Shown: positions 33,834 to 41,955 of the stretch, in pieces
Layout: each line of letters begins with the position of its first letter
Position numbering within the stretch: the first letter of the stretch is position 1
Origin: an uncultured Rhodospirillales bacterium
GTDB taxonomy: Bacteria; Pseudomonadota; Alphaproteobacteria; Reyranellales; Reyranellaceae
Assembly (NCBI GenBank): GCA_902825855.1
Contig: CADECW010000044.1
Coordinates: forward strand, 2,766 to 50,945
Direction: 5' to 3'
DNA: 48,180 nt
Made by a program: the position numbers and the translations under genes
Notes under the pieces: model-generated
Told to the model about the DNA's origin: nothing
Databases searched by the model: none
What the model saw: only the letters and a program-made list of their open reading frames with translations

Positions 33834-34151
33834 GTGCCCGAGTATCTTGTTACTTACGACCTGCGGGTCACCGACCAGGACCCGCATGCCGAGTTCATCA
33901 GGCAGGCCGAGGCCCAGGGTTGGGTAGCCTATAAATGGGAACCGAATAGGAAGCGATGGTACCGCCTTCCCGTTACGACCCTGGTCGGCAAGTTCTACAA
34001 TAGCCGAGTAGCCAAGGCGCGCTTCGTGTCTGCGAGGGAGGCGGCCGAGGCTGCACTGGGAACGAGGGTCACGGTCGAAAAGTTCATCCTTGCCGCATAT
34101 AGGAAAGCCGTGTTCGACTCCGACGAACGATTGGAGCCGCAACAGGAATAG
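33834..34151 (+). CDS. Small protein with possible Cas2/SinR-like ferredoxin fold
   Basis: A 105-residue protein starting at GTG 33834. It begins VPEYLVTYDLRVTDQDPHAEF, where a strand ending in YDL recalls the first beta strand of SinR-like and Cas2-like small nucleases or regulators, with an aspartate at the strand end. The following WYRLPVTTLVGKF and VTVEKFILAAYRKAVF blocks look like the rest of an alpha/beta sandwich. No CRISPR array or other cas gene is nearby, so an adaptation role is not suggested. The frame extends upstream to 33666, but the terminator hairpin lies inside that extension. Ribosome binding site weak (GAGCGAGAGA). Family assignment is tentative. Confidence 0.6.
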   Translation: MPEYLVTYDLRVTDQDPHAEFIRQAEAQGWVAYKWEPNRKRWYRLPVTTLVGKFYNSRVAKARFVSAREAAEAALGTRVTVEKFILAAYRKAVFDSDERLEPQQE

Positions 34152-34260
34152 TGGATGGGCTTGGCCAGTCAGTTTTGACGGGACCTCCGGGCACTGGGTT
34201 ATCCGTGGACGCCGGTAGAGGTGCCACACCGCCTACGCGAAGCTCATGGCCACCGGCGAA

Positions 34261-34278
34261 AATTAGCAATCGCTAATT
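34261..34278. repeat. AT-rich inverted repeat in the island
   Basis: AATTAGC-AATC-GCTAATT is a perfect 7-bp inverted repeat with a 4-base centre, in otherwise GC-rich DNA. It lies between the small Cas2-like gene and the 131-residue hypothetical gene in a 230-bp gap with no other visible gene. A regulator or recombinase site is possible. Confidence 0.4.
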
Positions 34279-34381
34279 ATGAAGCGCCACTTGGACACAG
34301 GACACACCATTTCGCCAACCTGAGCCTCGATACCGAGGCACTCTCCTACAAGCCTGTTCCCCACGGGCCTGGGAGACCACG

Positions 34382-34777
34382 ATGAACCGGACGCCACCAA
34401 GGGCAAAGGCCACCAGCCCCCTCATAAAGGCATGTGGGGTGCTCGCCAACGAAGCCGGCCTTACAGATGAAAGGTACTGCAAGGCGAGCGACCTGGAGCC
34501 TGGAAGTCTGTCTGGCTGGTTCGCTCAGCTCAATGATGATCTCAAGGTCGAGCTCAATGCGGTCGTCGGCGACGACGGGCACGGCACCTTGGCCAACGAA
34601 CGTGTTGGAAATCCCCTGCGAGCGATCTGGAACGTTGCAGTGTGGCCGAGGCCCGACGACGAGGGGGAGGTCTCACCCATTGTCGATATTCACAACCTGC
34701 CATTTGCCGAGGCCTTGCGCATCGCATCGGCAATCATCCAAACACACAAGTTCAAGAGAGTGAGAAACCGCACCTGA
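34382..34777 (+). CDS. Hypothetical protein of unknown function
   Basis: A 131-residue frame beginning at ATG 34382 with a GGGAG ribosome binding site 8 bases upstream. The sequence (MNRTPPRAKATSPLIKAC, then LSGWFAQLNDDLKVELNAVVGD) has no recognised domain, signal peptide or membrane segment; a short N-terminal basic stretch might bind nucleic acid. Codon use is less GC-biased than that of the neighbours, in keeping with the island being acquired DNA. It may be a genuine accessory gene or a decayed one. Confidence 0.45.
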   Translation: MNRTPPRAKATSPLIKACGVLANEAGLTDERYCKASDLEPGSLSGWFAQLNDDLKVELNAVVGDDGHGTLANERVGNPLRAIWNVAVWPRPDDEGEVSPIVDIHNLPFAEALRIASAIIQTHKFKRVRNRT

Positions 34778-34786
34778 CGCCATAGC

Positions 34787-34891
34787 TCATCTCTCGGCCA
34801 AATCGTCCGAGCCGTCTTCCGGCAGGCGCGATTTGGACTTGCGGATCTCAGCATCCGTCAGAAGCTGCCGGTGCCTGGTCTTCTGGGCCAT
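34787..34891 (-). CDS. Possible 34-residue small protein
   Basis: A short basic-acidic frame starting MAQKTRHRQLLTDAEIRKSK and ending in an acidic segment (DGSDDLAER). Codon use looks real, but the GGGGAG upstream is only two or three bases from the ATG, too close for good initiation. It may be a remnant of a larger gene of the island. Low certainty. Confidence 0.25.
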   Translation of the reverse strand: MAQKTRHRQLLTDAEIRKSKSRLPEDGSDDLAER

Positions 34892-35061
34892 CTCCCCGCA
34901 CCCGACATAATACCCGCTTTCGCGCGGGATCGGGTGGCTATGGGCGACATCTCAAGCCGACACGGAATGGCCATCAACGCCGGCTACTCGGCAACTTGGC
35001 AGCGTGTGGCGGCGCCTGGCTACGCCTCCAGTGCCGTTGCCGGAAGAGAGGGTACCGACGC

Positions 35062-36030
35062 ATGACGACGCCCGCCTTGATCGCCGATATCGGAGCCACC
35101 AACGCCCGCTTCGCGTTGCTGGAAGGCAGCGACTTCGCCGTGTCCGAGACCTATGCCGTTTCGGACTACGCCTCGCCGGTCGAGGCAGCCCGCGATTTCC
35201 TGGCCGGACCGGCCAAGGGTCACTCACCCCGGCGGGCGTTGATCGCGGCAGCGGGCCCGGTCGAGCGTGGACGGATCGCGCTCACAAACGCCGCCTGGAT
35301 CGTCGATTCCGAGCGCATCGCCAAGGGGCTCGGCATGGCCGACGTGGCAGTGCTGAACGACTTCGAAGCGCTCGCCTGGGCGCTGCCCGCCTTGCACGCC
35401 AGGGATATCGTGACCCTGGGCACGCCGCACCCCGGCGAACGCGGCACCATGGCCGTGATGGGACCCGGCACCGGCTTCGGACTGTCGGCCATGGTGCTGG
35501 CGGGCGATGCCGAGGTCATCGTCGTGACGGAAGGCGGCCATGCGACCTTGTCGAGCGAGAGCCGGCGGGAGGACGCCATCATCCTGGCCTTGCGCCAGCA
35601 GTTCCACCATGTCTCGGTCGAGCGCGTGCTCTCCGGATCGGGCCTGATCCAGCTCTATCAAGCCATCGCGCGCGTCGACGACGAGACTGTGCCGGCGCGC
35701 GACAGCGGCGAGATCGTGGCGCATGCGCTCGCCGGCGATTGCAAGGTGAGCCGCGAGACCCTGGAACTGTTCTGCGCCTTCCTCGGCAGCGTTGCAGGCA
35801 ACATCGCGCTGACGCTGGGGGCGCGCGGCGGCCTGTTCATCGGCGGCGGAATAGCGCCGCGCTTCACGGATTTCCTGCAGGGCTCCGCCTTCCGCGAGCG
35901 GTTCGAGGCCAAGGGGCGCCTGTCGAGCTACCTCGCGCATGTTCCGACGGCGGTCATCGTGCATCCGACGCCGGCCTTCATCGGCCTCGCGCATCTTGCG
36001 GGCATCCGCGCCCGCTCGCACGGCCGATGA
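35062..36030 (+). CDS. glk: Glucokinase
   Basis: A 322-residue Glk-family hexokinase, phosphorylating glucose with ATP as entry to glycolysis or the Entner-Doudoroff path. Signatures are LIADIGATNARFALLEG (residues 6-22), the catalytic aspartate in LNDFEALAW (Asp100), and GPGTGFG in the second phosphate loop, with the C-terminal IGGGIAPRF. The start at 35062 has AGAGAGGG 9 bases upstream. It overlaps the sugar isomerase gene as ATGA. It belongs to a different family from the ROK kinase upstream, so the cell has two ways to phosphorylate glucose-type sugars. Confidence 0.93.
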   Translation: MTTPALIADIGATNARFALLEGSDFAVSETYAVSDYASPVEAARDFLAGPAKGHSPRRALIAAAGPVERGRIALTNAAWIVDSERIAKGLGMADVAVLNDFEALAWALPALHARDIVTLGTPHPGERGTMAVMGPGTGFGLSAMVLAGDAEVIVVTEGGHATLSSESRREDAIILALRQQFHHVSVERVLSGSGLIQLYQAIARVDDETVPARDSGEIVAHALAGDCKVSRETLELFCAFLGSVAGNIALTLGARGGLFIGGGIAPRFTDFLQGSAFRERFEAKGRLSSYLAHVPTAVIVHPTPAFIGLAHLAGIRARSHGR

Positions 36031-36863
36031 GTTCTGGACGCAGCCGACGATCGCTCCTGGCCGTGCTGGCGGGATCTGCCTTGGCGCCCGCCGTTCTCGC
36101 GCAGCCGCGGCCGTCGTGGCGCCCCGGGTTGCAGCTCTACACCGTCAGGGACGCTCTCGATGCCGACATGGAAGGCACGCTGAGGCGCGTTGCCGACATC
36201 GGCTATCGCGAGGTCGAGCTTGCAGGCTTGCCGCGTGTCACGGCACCCGCCATGCGCGCGAGCCTGCAGCGCCATGGACTGGATGCGCCGTCGATGCATG
36301 CAAGCTACGACAGCCTTCGCGGAGACTTCGCTGCCGTGGTCGAGGAGGCGCGCGCCCTCGGAGCGACCTACCTGGTGTGCCCATCAGTCGATGCCGGGGA
36401 ACGCAGGACGGCGGATGACTGGAAAAGGATCTGCGAGACGCTGAACGAGAGCGGGCGCGCCGCGCGCGCCCGCGGCCTCGTGCTCGCCTATCACAATCAC
36501 GACTTCGAGTTCGTGCCGTTCGCCGACGGGACGATGCCGTTCCGGCTGCTGATGGCGGAAACGGATCCGCACGACGTCAAGCTCGAGCTCGACGTCTACT
36601 GGGTCGCCAAGGCAGGTCAGGACCCCGTGCAGTACCTGAAGAGCGCCGCGGGTCGCATCGTGCTCGTGCACCTGAAGGACCTGGGCGCGGACGGCTCGAC
36701 CGTGGAACTTGGCAGCGGCGTCCTGCCCATGGAAGAGATCGTGCGCACCGCGCTCCTCGGCGGCGTACGGCATCTCTTCGTCGAGCAGGACGACTCGGCC
36801 GATCCACTCGCAAGCGCGACCACGAGCTTCACGTTCCTGGAGCGGCTGCGGTTACAACGCTGA
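36027..36863 (+). CDS. Exported sugar phosphate isomerase/epimerase (Tat substrate)
   Basis: A 278-residue TIM-barrel protein of the xylose isomerase-like family (AP endonuclease 2 fold). A twin-arginine signal SGRSRRSLLAVLAGSALAPAVLAQ predicts folded export through Tat. The barrel starts with GLQLYTVRDAL and shows the metal-ligand regions EVELAGL, AYHNHDFEF, LELDVYWV, VHLKDLG and LFVEQDDS, so a divalent metal is expected. The ATGA overlap (36027-36030) couples it to glk. A periplasmic sugar-epimerising role upstream of uptake is inferred; the exact sugar is unknown. Confidence 0.9.
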   Translation: MSSGRSRRSLLAVLAGSALAPAVLAQPRPSWRPGLQLYTVRDALDADMEGTLRRVADIGYREVELAGLPRVTAPAMRASLQRHGLDAPSMHASYDSLRGDFAAVVEEARALGATYLVCPSVDAGERRTADDWKRICETLNESGRAARARGLVLAYHNHDFEFVPFADGTMPFRLLMAETDPHDVKLELDVYWVAKAGQDPVQYLKSAAGRIVLVHLKDLGADGSTVELGSGVLPMEEIVRTALLGGVRHLFVEQDDSADPLASATTSFTFLERLRLQR

Positions 36864-36865
36864 CA

Positions 36866-38032
36866 TCAGGAACGCCCGTACACCGCGCTTTCGAAGGCGT
36901 AGAACAACGGCAGCGACTTCGCGTCGGCGAAGGGCAGTACCTGGGTGGCATAGACGCCGCCGACGCCTTTCTTCTGATCGATCCAGTAGTAGGTGTTGGC
37001 CAGGCCCGCCCAGGCCAGCGAGCCCGGCGAGCGTCCGGTCGGCGCCTCGGCATTGTTGATCATGAAGGAGAGGCCCCATTGCTTGTCCATGCCGGGGAAG
37101 AACTCGGCATCGTTGGAGAAGGGCGGGGCGGCCGTCTCGAGCAGGCAGACCTTGCAATCGCCCATGGCGTTCTTCGACATTGCCGTGACCGTGGCAGGCT
37201 TCAGCACCGCCTCGCCTTTGTCCGACTTTCCCTGGTTCAGCATCATGCGCACGAACTTGAGGTAGTCGCCGGCCGTGCCGTAGAGCCCGCCGCCGCCCAT
37301 CTCGAACTCGGGCTCCTGCGGGATCTCGATCGACGGGTCGGGCGTCAGCGCGCCGTCGGCCCCGCGATGATGGATCCTGGCCAGCCGCCGGCGCATGTCG
37401 TCGGTGATGCGGAACGCCGTGCTGGTCATGCCGAGCGGGCCGAACAGATTGTCGTGCAGGTACTTGCCGAGCTTCTGACCGCTCGCCGCCTCGACCATCT
37501 TGCCGGCGAAGTCGATGTTGATGCCGTAGAACCAGCGCTCGCCGGGATCGAACAGCAATGGTGTGGTGAGCGCCTTGTCCTGGCAGGAAATGATGCCCGG
37601 CACTTCCATCGCCTCCATGTACTTGGCGATCTCGGGACTCCAGATGTCGTAGCCGAAGCCTGCGGTATGGGTCAGCAGATGGCGCAGCGTGATGTCGCCC
37701 TTGGCTTTGCGCGTCTTTGGCTTGCCGGCGGCGTCGAAGCCGTCGAGCACGCCGACCTCACCCAGTGCCGGGATCACTTCCTTGGCTGGCCCGTCGAGTG
37801 AAAGCTTGCCCCGCTCGACCAGTTGCATGGCTGCCGCGCCGGTGATCGCCTTGGTCATCGAGGCGATCCACACGACGGTGTCGGGCGTCATCTCGGCTGC
37901 CTCGCCGAGCATCCGCTTGCCGAAGCCGCCCTCGTAGGTCGTGCCCCTGGCGTCGGTCGCCGTCGCGACCACGCCCGGTACGTCGCCCCTGCTGACCGCA
38001 TCCTTCAGAACCTTGTCGGCCGCTGCTTTCAT
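36866..38032 (-). CDS. Serine hydrolase, beta-lactamase/esterase family
   Basis: A 388-residue class C beta-lactamase-like serine hydrolase (family VIII esterase type). The SxxK motif is Ser58-Met-Thr-Lys61, the tyrosine motif is YGIN (Tyr169), and the C-terminal block includes GSLAWAGLANTYYWIDQKKG. No signal peptide is visible, favouring an intracellular esterase and not an antibiotic-resistance enzyme. The ATG at 38032 has a perfect AGGAGG ribosome binding site 6-7 bases upstream. It converges on the isomerase gene with a 2-bp gap. Confidence 0.92.
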   Translation of the reverse strand: MKAAADKVLKDAVSRGDVPGVVATATDARGTTYEGGFGKRMLGEAAEMTPDTVVWIASMTKAITGAAAMQLVERGKLSLDGPAKEVIPALGEVGVLDGFDAAGKPKTRKAKGDITLRHLLTHTAGFGYDIWSPEIAKYMEAMEVPGIISCQDKALTTPLLFDPGERWFYGINIDFAGKMVEAASGQKLGKYLHDNLFGPLGMTSTAFRITDDMRRRLARIHHRGADGALTPDPSIEIPQEPEFEMGGGGLYGTAGDYLKFVRMMLNQGKSDKGEAVLKPATVTAMSKNAMGDCKVCLLETAAPPFSNDAEFFPGMDKQWGLSFMINNAEAPTGRSPGSLAWAGLANTYYWIDQKKGVGGVYATQVLPFADAKSLPLFYAFESAVYGRS

Positions 38033-38145
38033 AGCTTTCCTCCTGTTTGTCGTTGTCGGCATCATGTTCTTCGGAACTGCTGGTTTCCAGTCCTACCCCG
38101 TCATGACGGCAAGGTGGCACTCGCGTGCTGCTTCATCGTCGACGC

Positions 38146-38900
38146 TCAACGCATACCCATCGGGATTCCACCGTCGACGACGATCGTCTGACCGGTCACG
38201 CTGTCCGCCCGGCAATAGGTGACAGCCAACTGCGCGATGTCGTCGGCGCTTCCGGTGCGGCCGAGGATGGCCTGGGAGCGGGCCGATTGCTTCACTTCAT
38301 CGGGCAGCCGCTCGGCCATGCGCGTGCCCTCCACCAGGCCGGGCGCAATGCAGTTCACGCTCACGTCCGGCGCCAGCGCGACGGCCAGGCAGTGCGTGAG
38401 ATGGATCACGGCCGATTTGCTGGCTGCGTAGGCGATGCTGCTGCCGGCCGGGGCGAGTCCGGCAATCGACGCGATATTGACGATGCGACCCGCCTTGTGC
38501 CGGCGCAGTTCCGGAGCGAACGCCCGGCAAAGCAGGAAAGGTCCGCGCGCGTTCGTCTCGAGGACACGGTCCCAGATATCCGACGTCAGCGCCTGAAGTC
38601 GGTGAACGGAATGCCGATATTCCATGCTGCGTTGTTGACGAGGATATCGAGGCGGCCGAACCGTCCGATCACCTTTTCGACGCAGGCATCGATCGATCTC
38701 GGGTCGCGTTGGTCGAGCTGCACGGCGTGGCCCTCCCGGCCAGCCTTCCGGACCGCCTCCACCGTCGCATCGGCCCGCCCGACATCGCCCACATAAGAGA
38801 TGACGACATCGGTGCCGGCGCCGGCAAGGGCCCGGGCAATTGCTTTCCCGATGTCGCCCGACCCGCCGGTGACGAACGCGACCTTGCCATTGAGATCCAT
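38146..38900 (-). pseudogene. SDR-family dehydrogenase interrupted by a frameshift
   Basis: Two frames together make a full SDR. The first (start 38900) carries TGGSGDIGKAIARAL and NNAAWNIGIPFTDF; it then runs into a stop at 38586. The second resumes at once with LQALTSDIWDRV and contains the catalytic IASIAGLAPAGS, YAASK and the C-terminal VDGGIPMGM, ending at 38146. One base missing near 38590-38600 would restore a single frame. No slippery sequence is seen. The change could be a real loss-of-function mutation or a sequencing error. All catalytic residues survive. Confidence 0.85.
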
Positions 38901-38982
38901 GGTGTTCCCCCCAGCCGACACACAACCGACTGAACAGTAGCGAGGCAACATGAAGTTTGTAACATGCATTGCCGCGCCGAAG

Positions 38983-40113
38983 TCATCTTGGATGTCTTGT
39001 CTCAGCCTGGTTCACCAGATCAAGGTGATAGCGCGTATGCCGAAGTTCGCCTGTCCTTGTCAGTGCGCCTTTGGCGACGAGATCCTGCAGGTCCCTCGTA
39101 GCCGTTGCGCGTGATGCGCCCGTGATGGAGATGTAGTTGTCGGCGCTCATGCCGCCTTTGAAGGCGTCGATGCCTTCACGGAACATGCGGGCTATGGCCT
39201 TTTCCTGACGCTCGTTGAGCTGGCCGCGCCACTTTTCGTAGAACTTCGCTTTGGCGACATGGAACTCGACACGCTTCATCGTCCGGTTTTGCGCTTCGAG
39301 GACGGTGTTCGCGAAGTAGGTTTGCCAGTCGGTAATCTCCTGGCGGTTGTTGTTGCGCTCGAGCGCGGCGTAGTAGTCCTTCCGCTTGCGCTGGATCGTG
39401 TAGGCAAGCGCAATGAGTGTGGGCTGACCTATGCCCTGCGCCAGCGCCTTCTCTGCGAGCGCGCGAGCGATACGGCCGTTGCCGTCTTCAAATGGATGGA
39501 TGCTGACAAAATAGAGATGGGCGATGCCGGCCCGGGCGAGAGGGGCTACGGGGTGCCTTCCTTCCGGCCCAGTGTCGTTGAACCATCTGATGAAGGCCTT
39601 CATCTCGGAAGGTACGTCTTTCGAAGGCGGGGCTTCGAAGTGGACCTTACGCTTGTAGTCTAGTCCCGAGACAACCTGCATTGGATCAGGATGCGTGCGG
39701 TAGCCGCCGCGGACCCCGACCTGGCGATCATCACCCAGCAGCATCCTGTACCAGTCGAACATCACCTCGCCGGTCAGCGGGTGCGCAAACGAACGGTAGA
39801 GATCGACCATCATCTCCGCGATGCCGCGCTCGGCCGCCGGGATGCGGGGCGCGCCGGGGCCGAGGCCGAATTGGTGGATCAGGGAGGACTGGATGCTGCT
39901 GCGGTTCAGGACCGCACCTTCGATTTCCGAAGTCTTGACGGCCTCATCGCTGATGAGTTCGACTTTGAGGGCATCCCTGTCCGTGGCATCGATATGCCTG
40001 GATGCGCCCATGAATTCGCCTGATTGCAGCAGAAACTGCCGCTCCAACGGGGCAAGGGTAGCACCGTCGTAGCGAAAATGCGGCCAGTCCCGTTGCTGCC
40101 AGTTCCATTTCAT
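38983..40113 (-). CDS. Fic-family protein, class II, with DUF4172 N-terminus
   Basis: A 376-residue Fic-domain protein, a family that transfers AMP or related groups onto target proteins. The Fic motif is HPFEDGNGR (residues 206-214) with catalytic His206. The inhibitory helix motif (S/T)xxxE(G/N) is TSEIEG at residues 61-66, placing it in class II with an N-terminal autoinhibitory helix. The N-terminus (MKWNWQQRDWPHFRYD) is a DUF4172 domain and the C-terminus (ISITGASRATATRDLQDLVAKG) a winged helix that may read DNA. So it may be a self-regulated AMP-transferase with a DNA-binding tail. AT-rich DNA upstream is a likely promoter. Confidence 0.93.
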   Translation of the reverse strand: MKWNWQQRDWPHFRYDGATLAPLERQFLLQSGEFMGASRHIDATDRDALKVELISDEAVKTSEIEGAVLNRSSIQSSLIHQFGLGPGAPRIPAAERGIAEMMVDLYRSFAHPLTGEVMFDWYRMLLGDDRQVGVRGGYRTHPDPMQVVSGLDYKRKVHFEAPPSKDVPSEMKAFIRWFNDTGPEGRHPVAPLARAGIAHLYFVSIHPFEDGNGRIARALAEKALAQGIGQPTLIALAYTIQRKRKDYYAALERNNNRQEITDWQTYFANTVLEAQNRTMKRVEFHVAKAKFYEKWRGQLNERQEKAIARMFREGIDAFKGGMSADNYISITGASRATATRDLQDLVAKGALTRTGELRHTRYHLDLVNQAETRHPR

Positions 40114-40508
40114 GAGCTATAGGCGCGCCTCTCTATTACTCATGATATCCGTAATTTAGAGTTATAGAAAGAGGATCTATGCATCGCTTCAAGCTCCTCA
40201 GTGAGCTATGGGCAAGGCGGCCTCAATCCCTGGCGCGATGGGCGGACACTATTGAATCGAGCCGGGTTCTTCGAGGCGACCCACGCAGCGCGAGGCGGCG
40301 AGGATCCCTGCCACGAAGCCGATGACGATGATCAACAGCATGGGAAGTCCGTTCGGTCGGCTAACGCTGGCGATTTTCCGGTCGATGCCTTCAGGGAATC
40401 TACAATCCATCCAGGGGCGCCCTGCAGCTGCATCCAGCGAGCAACGCCTTGCAGTGTCGGGGTGTTGCCGGACGGACAAGCTTGGAGCGTCGGCGCTATG
40501 GTGCTCCG
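40114..40508. other. Intergenic region upstream of fic and the second serine hydrolase
   Basis: These 395 bases carry no convincing gene. The left part (40130-40190) is AT-rich (GATATCCGTAATTTAGAG and TTATAGAAAGAGG) and probably holds the fic promoter. A 30-codon minus-strand frame at 40249-40341 (MLLIIVIGFVAGILAASRCV) encodes a single hydrophobic helix that vaguely recalls the start of GlsB/YeaQ stress proteins, but it is very short and has no good ribosome binding site. Confidence 0.45.
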
Positions 40509-41912
40509 ATGTTTGTCGAGATCGATGCCGCCTCGGCGGCCTTCGCCGTGGAGCACAAGCTCCCCGGCCTCGTCGTTGGCATCGTCGACGGCGGACGCTT
40601 GGTCCATGTCACGGCGCTCGGGCTCGCCGATCGTGAGGCCGGACGGCCGGTCGGACGGGACACCGCCTTCCGCATTGCCTCCATGACCAAGAACATGACG
40701 GCGCTCGCGATCCTCTCGATGCGCGACGCCGGCAAGGTGGTGCTCGATGCGCCGTTGGCCGAGTATGTGCCGCAGTTCGCGGCGGTGAGACCGGCCACTG
40801 CCGACAGCAAGCCGGTCACGGTGCGCGATCTGCTCGGTCATGTCGCGGGCTTCGTCACCGACGATCCGTGGGGCGACCGCGTTCTCGGGATGTCGCCGGC
40901 CGAACTCGATGACCTGATCGCCACCGGGACCCTCTTTGCCCGCGCGCCGGGCGTCGCCTTCGAGTACTCCAACCTGGGCTATGCGCTGCTCGGCCGGGTC
41001 CTGACCAACGTGAGCGGCGAGCGCTATCAGGATTGCATGAGCCGGCTTTTCCTCGCGCCGCTCGCCATGGCGCGCACGACCTTCGATGCGATCGCGGCGG
41101 CGCGCGGGGACTATGCCTTCGGCTATCGCCTCGACGGCGAGGTATGGTCGCGCGAGCGCGTCGAACCGGACGGCGAGGTCGGCGCCATGGGCGGCCTGGT
41201 GACGACGGCGCCGGACTATGCGCGCTGGGTCGGCTTCCTGCTGTCGGCCTGGCCGGCGCGCGACGATCCCGAGACCGCCCCGGTCCGGCGCGCCAGCGTG
41301 CGCGAGATGGCGCTCTATCACGCGCCGCCCTTCCAGCCGGATGGGCCCGAACCCCGGCCCACTGCCTATGGTTACGGCCTGATGAATACGAAGGACCCGA
41401 CGCTCGGCCGCGTCCTGCACCACCCCGGCGGGCTGCCGGGCTACGGCTCGCACGTGCTGATGCTGCCCGATCGCGGCTGGGGCGTGTTCGCCTTCGCCAA
41501 CCGCACCTACGCACCGATGTCGAAGCTCACGCCGAAGCTGGCGCAGATCCTGCACGAGGCCATGCCGAAGCGCCCGGCCGGCGCGCCCTCTGCGGCGCTC
41601 CAGCGCGCCATCGACGCCGTGGTCCTGGCCTACGCCTCGGGCCGGATCGAGGATGTCGCCGATGCCTGTGCACCGAACCTGCTGCTCGACATGCCGCCGG
41701 CGCTGCGCAATGCCGAGCTCGCCGACCTGAAACGCAAACTGGGACAGGGCACGATCGAGACGATCGAGCCGACGCATGCGCTGGCCGGAAGCTTCACGCT
41801 GGCGTGCGCGCGCGGCCGCCTCAGAGTCAGGGTGACTCTCTCGCCCGAGCGGCAGCCCGGGATGCAGAAGCTCGTGTTCGACGTCGATGGTGCGCAGGAA
41901 GGCAAGAAGTAG
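40509..41912 (+). CDS. Serine hydrolase, beta-lactamase/D-aminopeptidase type
   Basis: A 467-residue beta-lactamase-like serine hydrolase. SxxK is Ser58-Met-Thr-Lys61, the YSN motif (in EYSNLGYALLG) and HPGGLPGYGS (the KTG-equivalent loop) complete the active site. The last 100 or so residues form an extra domain (RAIDAVVLAYASGRIEDVADACAPN, VFDVDGAQEG) resembling the NTF2-like appendage of such proteins. No signal peptide is seen. A different gene from the one at 36866, sharing only the fold. The next gene lies 43 bp downstream. Confidence 0.9.
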   Translation: MFVEIDAASAAFAVEHKLPGLVVGIVDGGRLVHVTALGLADREAGRPVGRDTAFRIASMTKNMTALAILSMRDAGKVVLDAPLAEYVPQFAAVRPATADSKPVTVRDLLGHVAGFVTDDPWGDRVLGMSPAELDDLIATGTLFARAPGVAFEYSNLGYALLGRVLTNVSGERYQDCMSRLFLAPLAMARTTFDAIAAARGDYAFGYRLDGEVWSRERVEPDGEVGAMGGLVTTAPDYARWVGFLLSAWPARDDPETAPVRRASVREMALYHAPPFQPDGPEPRPTAYGYGLMNTKDPTLGRVLHHPGGLPGYGSHVLMLPDRGWGVFAFANRTYAPMSKLTPKLAQILHEAMPKRPAGAPSAALQRAIDAVVLAYASGRIEDVADACAPNLLLDMPPALRNAELADLKRKLGQGTIETIEPTHALAGSFTLACARGRLRVRVTLSPERQPGMQKLVFDVDGAQEGKK

Positions 41913-41955
41913 TCGGCAAGCGTCGGTCTCGACCGCTCGCCGCGATGGGGTTTAG

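Noticed and set aside
33834..34151. CRISPR-Cas adaptation module around the Cas2-like protein
   Set aside because: No repeat-spacer array, cas1 or other cas gene is visible anywhere in the window.
38586..38588. The TGA ending the first half of the SDR as a second selenocysteine codon
   Set aside because: Reading through it does not restore the SDR sequence; the homologous continuation is in another frame, so a base loss explains it.
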